Assembly (NCBI RefSeq): GCF_012489685.1
Contig: NC_080044.1
Span: 70,170,732-70,234,731, forward strand
Origin: Lotus japonicus
Taxonomy: Eukaryota; Streptophyta; Magnoliopsida; Fabales; Fabaceae
DNA length: 64,000 bases
Reading direction: 5' to 3'
The notes below the pieces were generated by a model. That model ran no database searches and was not told the origin of the DNA. It worked only from the letters and a program-made list of their open reading frames with translations. Shown here piece by piece: positions 56,753 through 64,000 of the stretch (the first letter of the stretch is position 1; each line of letters begins with the position of its first letter). The translations under genes and the position numbers were made by a program.

Positions 56753-59700
56753 GCGACAAAAGACAATTATTTATGAAAGGAGTGCGATCACCCTTGATGA
56801 CTTCTTGAGTCATCTGACTCATCAAATCTCGATGGTCAAAAACTGCTCCGACCCAAACTCAAAACAACCCAAGAGTTAGTGTCGGTCAATACAACACAAC
56901 TCCACCAACAAGATTACACGAGGGTCTAGTGTCGGTCAATACAACACAGCCCAAACAACAAGAGCACTAGGTGTCGGTCAATACAACACGGCTCCACAAC
57001 ACTCCCCAAGAGTACTAACGTACTCGGTGACTTTCAATCATCACCATAGCTCACCTTAGTGGCTTTCCCAATTCCGATAACTCTCCAAACCCACAACAAA
57101 GGTCGACTTTTCCCCGCTTTTCGTAAATATTTTTCCCCTTCAGTTCTCCTATGCTTAAACGTTAATAAAAATGATTTCAATTCAAATTAGTCAAATTATG
57201 AGTTTATTTCTCAAAGTCTAAGTTTCCCAAGTCTTTATTTTTCGAAAGCTCTATCATTCTAAGTTTCCAAAAATCAACCACCCAAAAAACATTTCCCGGG
57301 GAAAGTCTAGGAATTCCAACGAATCCCAACAAATGGCTAAGTCTCAAACCCCACATTCGGACTTGCCTAGGGTTGTTCATCCAACCCGAAATGTCAAAGA
57401 TCACCAGATCAATGAACCTCCACTCCGAAGTTGCGTCAAAACGCTCAATTCAACACATCATCAATATCATAAGTTATGAAACAATCATAACAAGAAATCA
57501 TCATCATATACAACATCAGATAAAGCATAGGTCGAGTTTATCGACGCCTATCATGAAATCATAGCTAAATATAGCAAGTTGCCCTAACCTCGAGCTGTTC
57601 CAGCTTCGCAAACAAAGTTCTCCTCAAACAATTGCTCTGAGTCTTCCAAAGTTCCCTCAACTGAACCTCGGAGAAAAACAAAGCAGAATCCAAACAAAAT
57701 CGATTAGTTCGATCGCAAAACAATACATAAACGATAGACAAAGCATTAAAGCTTCAGAATAGGACAATCAGGTACGAAAAGACAAGTTTTCGAAACCGAA
57801 AAACTCCCCCCTAAAGGAAATAGTCCACGGCCTCAAAGGAAAAAGGGCTTCGGCTCTTTTTCTTTGATCAAATCAATTCACAAGGTAGTTTTAGGGTAAA
57901 ACTAAGGCAAAGAAACTGTCAGAACAATTTTCGGACAATCGGGCCGAAATACGACTACGCAGGGGCATTTTGGTCCAAAATAAAGGCTCAAAACTTCAAA
58001 GTTATCCGTTCTGAAAACAGATTTGACAGCAACGATCCTCATGACATCCGTGACAACAAATCCTAAAGGCACGAAGTCAGATTATAGCTTTACGACAATA
58101 AAGTTTCGAAATGTGAGACAAAAAGAGTTTTGAGTCAATTTTTCAGATCCTGGACAACTGAATCGCAATCAGAGTTTACTGACAGAGGTTTTAGACTCAG
58201 GGGAACATAAGGAACATAACCCAAGCGAGAAATCAGAGAAATCGGACAATTTTAGAAAAAGCTCAAAACTTAGAGCACAGAAACGACTTCAGAAACGCAA
58301 CAGAAACAACAATCAGAGGTAGGAATCGTGTTAGTTACCTTGATACCTAGAAGTAGGGACGAACTGCACGAAGATTGGTCAAGTTTTCGCGAAAATCTCC
58401 TCCCCCCTTGCTCTCCACGAATTTGGGCCTCCAATGGTGAAAATGAGAGGATTTTTGCTTTTTCGCGCTATTTATAGGCGGGTGAAATCGCGGGAAAATG
58501 AAAATTTCGCGATTCCGATTTTTGCAGCACGATCACCGAGAAATTCTAAGAGAGATTCTGGCGTCAGAAATCCAGAACTCAAAACAAATATCTATGATAT
58601 GGGAAAAACGATATCGAAAATCTCAAAAGCGGTGTAAGTTAAATCTGTCCCGAAAAACTACTTTTTGCTGTGATCGCTGGACGACAAAACTTCCTTCTGA
58701 AGAAAGATTGGAAACTTCGAAAAAAATCTGGCAACGTGGACGGAATCTTCGTTAGAAGTCCCGAATAGAAAAAGTCTTCATCCATTGCTCGAAAATAGGG
58801 TTTCGAAGCAAAGAAATTAGCGTCGGCGGACATCCGAAAAGTGAAACCTATCGTGCGTACTGTCCAGAGTTCCGAAATGAAATGCTGGTCGAAGGAAAAA
58901 TAAAGAGAATCTTTAAATTTTCCAAGAATTCGAAATATCGCCTAAACATTGCTTTAAAAGCGAAATTAGCCTATTCTGGACATGCTCGCCATAAGGCAGG
59001 TGTGCAGACGACTCGCACTAGCTCCGAAAGAAACAACGCCACATTCCTCGAGCAATTCCTGAACTTTCTTCTTCATTAATCTTTCTCAAATATCAAACTC
59101 TTGTCACACTTACACTGATTCCACGCGTGAGTCGGAAATTAACTTGTTCCGAAAATCCGGGTCTTACAAGTAGTCTTTATAACTAGTGTACTCTTTTTCC
59201 TTCTCTAGATTTTTCCCAAGGGAGTTTTCCTATGAAGGTTTTAATGAGACACTTTTTATAGGGGCTTGCTTCCAGGGGGAGCGTTTATGGGGTTGGCGTC
59301 TTTTTTTTTACCTTAATTTCTATGTTTCTTAGTTTTTTACTCTATTTGTTTGTATTGGGTTGAAGTACCCCTTGTACTTCATTCAATAAATTTGGCTTAT
59401 CTTAAAAAAAAGAAAATGAATAACATTGCCAAGTATTCAGATTCTCTTTATGGTATCAGAGGATGAGTGAGGGTTCGATGTGCTGGGTTACCAAGACCAT
59501 GGTGCCAAAGGTGCTGAGAGGTGGGTGATTGGGCAAAGGAAACTTGTGGGTGATGGGTATACGGAAGCTTGTACACATTGTTCTCATTCAAGCCGCACAA
59601 CAGAAGTGCCCCCTGCTTAGGGCCTTCACCTCAAAATGCCAAGGGAAAAATTCAATGGAAACATCATTAGTTTGGCATAGTTGTGAGACAAAAATAAGAT

Positions 59701-59837
59701 GTTGTGTAATAGTTGGGACATGTAAAAGAGGCGAGAGGTGAAGTGGGTGAGAATTGTTAGGAATGGTGGTGGAAGCAATATGTTCAATAGAGAGACTCTT
59801 ACCATTGGCAACCATGGGTTGGTGGCTACCAACATAC

Positions 59838-60139
59838 GGCCTATTTGGTTGCAGTTTTATTTTTTCAGTTTTTAAAACAATTTTCAAAAACAATTTTTAA
59901 AAACAGTTTTTAAAAGAAGAAAACAGGTTGAATGATATGTTTTCTAACATTTAGAAAACTGATATCTGAAAATTAAAAACAGAAATTGAAAACATCTTTT
60001 AGCTGTTTTGGTTTTTTAGTTTTAAAAATAAAAAATGAGAACTATTTTTAAAAAACTGTTTTTAAAAACAGGTCGTACCAAATAAGTTTTCAGTTTTTAA
60101 AAACTGAAAACTGTTTTGAAAACAACAAACAAACAGGCC
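59838..60139. mobile_element. MITE with GGCCT ends
   Basis: 302 bp, GGCCTATTTGGTTGC... to ...AAACAAACAGGCC, with an A/T-block interior that is largely self-complementary. TSD unclear. It lies inside the small copia-like element. Confidence 0.55.
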
Positions 60140-60292
60140 TATAACCATTCTTGATGGAGAGGTTGGATGAATCACCATGATGAGACGCTCTCGAGTCACT
60201 TTCAACATAATCATTGTATTCATTGCAAATATGTTGTATTGTACCATACGTATGAATATCATTAATTACCAAGTATTCAGATTCTCTTTATG

Positions 60293-63200
60293 AAGTGTGT
60301 TTTCAAAATATTGGCTGATGTCAAAGACAAGTTGAACACCAAGTTATCTGGTGATACTTTGGACAATCAAGATCCTAGTGGACTAAGATTCTAATTCTTA
60401 AAAGAGATTTGGAACCGTGTTAACAGTACTGCAACTTGTAAGAACTAAAAGAACGAAAGAGAATCCTTTACATAAACTTTGTGTGACAGTGTAAGGACCA
60501 TGGTAGACGTGGACTTTAGACTGTGAGTATTAGATAATTAATCACTTTTATCTGTTACAAATTTCTATTTATAGTGCTTAACTTACATGTAAGAACTGAA
60601 AATTATTTCTAAGGACAATCTAAATCCTTCTATACTTGCTACTAGGAATAGAGAAATGATTAAATACACAAGGAATTGGGCTTAACTTTTAGTTTGAGAG
60701 AATTGCTTATGTGAGGAATCAATAAGTAAGTATATAGGCTAAAGCAACAAGTAATGAATCAAGATTTCACATGCATAGGATAGGTAGACTTGAGTGGATT
60801 AGATGATCGATAACCCTAGGCATTTCCATCAATTGTTATTTTCAACATTTTCGCTTTTGCTCTTTTGCAATTTCATTGTCACCGACAACTAAAATCAATT
60901 TTAGAATTTTATTGCTTTCGAAACTTGCAAACTTTATGTTTAAATCTACAATTCTCACTCACAATTCATGTGGTTCGATATTTTAAAAGTCGGAGGTATC
61001 TGTACACTTGCAGATTGACCAACACGTAATACACGTAACCTCATGGTTTAGGGGTGAACCGGGATAAAAAAAGCTTGTGTCTCTTGTTTCATGTCTTATG
61101 TTTGTTTATCCGCTGCACCAAACGATTGCGAAGATGTCTTTAAAACTTATAATCGTTTGAAAAATCAAAGTTTTAGATGACACAATTCAAACCATCCCTC
61201 ATTTCTTGTGATATTTCTTTACATCTCAAGTTTTGCGCGAGATCCTTCACAGAGTTCGCGCATTTGTGGGAAATAATAACCAGGCTCTATTTAAATGTGT
61301 TTCTAACCTATTTTTTAGAATCTTTTCATCTTTCTCTTCTTCTTAACCTAAATCACTTTTGAGAGAATCTTGGAGGCACTTTCTTGGTGGGGAGGGAGGC
61401 TAGGCCCTTGAGGACCGGTGTCTGGGTACCATGGAGGAAGGTGACAACTTCTCCGAACGTCCATGGCTCTGCTTTATCTTGTGTTCCACTTTCCACTTTC
61501 CTCTTTACTTATTTTTTTGTTTGGACTCTCTTTTAGTATTTGAGATGATGTAATTTGATTTCTCTCTTGTTCAATACATTTTTATGCAATTATATTTATG
61601 AGTTTTTATTATTTGGTGTTTCTCTCTATGCTTAATGCTTCTATTGGTGATTGATTATTTTGAGGGTTTATATTAATTCATAAATAAATTGTAAAATTGA
61701 TATGAATTGATGTATGCTTAGTTCATATAAAGGGGAAAATACCTATTTCTTAGGTTTAATAATTCTCTTTGCGCGTTCATGTATCTTTTGTCAATATGAT
61801 GCTTTTTAGGATCTGCATGACAATTGAAAAGTTTGTGTGAATTTAGTTTATGAGAGGAACCACCCTTGCGTCAGTCATATTAAGAAAGGCTTGTCTTAAG
61901 TTGGGTTTAGGCTTTCTAGGTGACAATATTATATGAGACATTAACCCTTAGGTATGGATATCATGAGTTGGGAATTAGATCTAAACTGAGTGACAAGTCG
62001 GGATACTCACCTTTCTAGGATAAGATTATCTAGTTAGGAACTATTAGGATTTCTTAAGTGAGAGTAAGAGATTTTATCCACTAGGACATGAACTTCTTGG
62101 GTTTGGAGCAGAGCTTGGGAATGTCTCATCAAGTAAGTATGTGTTATAATGCTCCTTTTTATGATCACTAAGGGTTAAGGAATTAACGCTAGGTTCTTAA
62201 TTTGTAGATTCACTTAGCTAATAAATTAGTATCTGAATAGCTTTTATCGGCATCTTAAATGTTAATTTCATCTTATAATAGTATATTGGTTGAGAATAAG
62301 TTGTAAATCAAGTGAACTCATTTTTCAAATACGCTTTCTTCTTTCTTTGCTTCCGTGAACTTCTTTTATCGCTTTAGTTCTTGTTTTCCTTTATTTAAAT
62401 AAAGTCATATTTCACTTTTTAAATCGCTCATCCAACATCTAGCTAGTGAGATTAATACGTAGCAACATAATCCCTATCGGGAAAACAAAACCCAATATTA
62501 TACTACGATTGAGTCTTGAAAGATATTTGATAGTAGTTTTAGTAGAGGAAAACTTCTTCATCAAATATCCCTTCAAAAGTTCCCTAAAAAGCCTCTGCAA
62601 AGGTTAAGGAAAACTTCTTCGGGTTCCAGAAACAAACCCTATCGATATTAAAGTCAAAAGTTCTGAAATCGAACACATTCACAATCCGAATTCTGACAGG
62701 TCTTATTCCCGCTCCTATTTACAATCAGGGTTTAATTAGTGTTCTTACGATGAGAAATCGCCTTTCAAATTGTAATCAGACTGTGAATATGATTCGAACT
62801 TATAGCATTCAAAGTGGCTACAACTCCATATATATATATATAGAGATATAAAGTATTTTATATCATTTCACTTGTCAGTTTTAGCACACACTTCTCACAA
62901 CATCCTTACGCAAATACAGAAACCTAAGGTGTAGATCAGAAATTAATAAAGTGTATTATTTCTGGAAAATCCAGGCCTTAAGTTGCAAGAACTAAAAGAA
63001 CGAAAGAGAATCCTTTACATAAAATTTGTATGATAGTGTAAGGAGTAAGGACTATGATAGACGTGGACTTTTATAGTGTGAGTTAAGATAATCAATTACT
63101 TTTATCTATTACAAATTTTTCTTTATTGTGCTTACATATAAGAACTGAAAACTATTTCTAACGGCAAAAATAAAAGTAAATGGAATTGTCAAATCTAAGT

Positions 63201-63719
63201 CGTCCATTCGCCATAACTTATGCAGCTTTGTACTTGACTTCTTGAGCATCACTAACTGTCTCGAACTAGTCCTTATGCTCCCACGTCTGGTAACCGCTGA
63301 GATTGCGGATACGTGTAGTAGGTGCTCCTAACTCTTTGATCGTGGGATCATGGGGTATGAAATGTGGTGTTCCTCGATAACAGCTTTGAACATCTTTGCA
63401 AATATTCGTCAAGTTCAATCTTCGAATGCTAACTGATTCTCTTGAATTTAAACAAAATTCTGCCAAAGTGTCATACTCTCGTGCGAGTCTTTCTCAGACA
63501 ACCACCCTTTCTGAACACGACCAAGCTTGCTTCGGATCATCTATTATAACTTATCCGAATTTGAGACTTACCTTTAGCCCAGGCTCAATGCATTACTTCA
63601 TTTTTCGAAACTATCTTCAAATCTCACAAAGTCCAAAATTCTGCGTTCACCTTGACGCCAAGTCTTTTTTCTCATCTTACCAAATTTGGAATTTTGTTGT
63701 GGTACCTTAAGCCAGGTTA
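60293..63719. other. LTR-like relics, no gene
   Basis: No supported coding. Text such as 'gtggttcgatatt..gtacacttgcag' (60970-61010) and 'gaaccgggataaaaaaa' resembles gypsy LTR ends. About 190 bp at 60433-60625 recurs at 62988-63175. 61560-62460 is LTR-like but unclassified. Confidence 0.4.
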
Positions 63720-63726
63720 AGATATT

Positions 63727-64000
63727 GAAATCATTTATTACCATATTGAATCATATAACTTTTCAAATAGGCACATTACTATGTTTTAATTATAACAATC
63801 ACTAATTACTTAATTATAAAAGTATCAAAATATTAATATCAACAAAAATCATTTAACGATGAAAATTTCTCAAGTTGTGATTAGTAATTAAAAATGAATT
63901 ATAAATAGTTTATTTTAAATATGAGAAATTGATTTTTTAACAATCAGAAGTTAATGTAATGAATAATATAAAAGATTATTAATATCCCAATTAATATTTT
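63727..64000. repeat. AT-rich repeat paralogous to 13395-13860
   Basis: Aligns by eye with 13395-13483 and 13668-13860 but lacks the MITE. It runs off the window end. Confidence 0.75.

Larger units (their letters stand above)
55271..59168. mobile_element. 3.9-kb solo LTR
   Basis: 3898 bp, TGTAACACCCCGATTTCC...CCGGGTCTTACA, with a perfect 5-bp TSD AGTAG (55266-55270 and 59169-59173). It is inserted in the LINE A 3' UTR. No gag/pol coding, primer site or internal LTR copy was seen, so it reads as one very long LTR left by recombination. The length suggests an Ogre/Tat-type gypsy element, a family with multi-kilobase LTRs. It includes two minisatellites. Confidence 0.8.
48495..59414 (+). mobile_element. 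LINE A, 5'-truncated, split by LINE B and a solo LTR
   Basis: Bounded by a perfect 16-bp TSD AATGAATAACATTGCC (48479-48494 and 59415-59430). The empty-site equivalent is at about 60265-60280 in the partial 3' LTR. Coding remains are zf-RVT text (IVIWLATIWSIWCQRN) to 48676, then VKEQVLELIQVTTWQWLRTR at 54650-54710 and a stop near 54782. The 3' UTR continues to 55265, and after the solo LTR from 59174 with GGTTTTAATGAGAC and a poly(A) run at 59404-59414. Original length is about 1.1 kb. Confidence 0.88.
48306..60292 (+). mobile_element. Small copia-like LTR element, heavily interrupted
   Basis: The 5' LTR starts TGTTGGAG at 48306, runs to 48494, and resumes after a LINE at 59431-59451. It is followed at once by TGGTATCAGAG, a tRNA-Met primer site. 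The LTR's last about 90 bp recur at about 60207-60292 as a partial 3' LTR. The flanks are TGAAT (48301-48305) and TGAAG (after 60292), a near-match 5-bp TSD. The interior is only about 0.75 kb and non-coding; the start of the 3' LTR is missing. Confidence 0.6.

Noticed and set aside
56224..56808. Repeat-encoded proteins (KSHASV and YTVPEGIY types)
   Set aside because: Both follow minisatellite unit lengths inside a non-coding LTR and have no gene context.
1..64000. CRISPR arrays, operons, bacterial promoters or phage genes
   Set aside because: The repeats are transposon- or minisatellite-type, the main gene has introns and the elements are plant families, so this is a eukaryotic nuclear region.

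Overview
The window is plant nuclear DNA, most likely from a legume. It has long AT-rich stretches, intron-containing and secreted-protein genes, and Ty1/copia, Ty3/gypsy, LINE, Helitron, Mutator-like (MULE) and Cassandra elements. The legume assignment rests on the overall style of the repeats and was not tested by any search; the species is not identified. Only three loci look like host genes: a receptor-like cytoplasmic kinase (1543-4143, minus, five exons) and two duplicated S-protein homologs (32239-32658 and 39073-39510, plus). Almost everything else is transposable element, often nested, and many insertions can be dated relative to each other from target-site duplications (TSDs) and unoccupied copies of the same site elsewhere in the window.

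Layout. 1-5.2 kb: kinase gene and flanks. 5.2-16.3 kb: a MULE with 9-bp TSD, a LINE tail, an RNase H relic, a chimeric chloroplast insertion (atpA joined to rpl16), an 8-bp-TSD MITE and a LINE 3' part. 16.3-31.7 kb: a minus-strand Helitron of about 3.4 kb split by a 12.1-kb SIRE-type copia element with intact gag, pol, envelope-like and antisense reading frames; its two 1205-bp LTRs differ at only four positions. 31.7-39.6 kb: the two S-protein homolog units, separated by a deleted LINE carrying a solo LTR-like insertion that ends in a copy of a tRNA-Lys 3' end, and by a MULE that carries a Cassandra miniature retrotransposon with 5S rRNA-like LTRs. 39.8-42.4 kb: a second Helitron of the same family with a captured, decayed RPL19 fragment. 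42.4-48.3 kb: relics and LTR-like sequence. 48.3-60.3 kb: a four-element nest, in which a small copia-like LTR element is split by a LINE, itself split by a nearly full-length LINE and by a 3.9-kb solo LTR. 60.3-64 kb: LTR-like relics and an AT-rich repeat matching 13.4-13.9 kb.

How it works together. The kinase is probably an immune-signalling RLCK VII kinase of the PBL13/RIPK type with a repeat tail. The S-protein homologs are predicted small secreted proteins. The SIRE element is the youngest large insertion and the only one that looks potentially autonomous. The best candidate for something little described is a complete-looking antisense mini-gene (TATA box, ORF, AATAAA) between its envelope-like ORF and 3' LTR. 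All identifications come from reading the sequence and from remembered family features; no database search was run.
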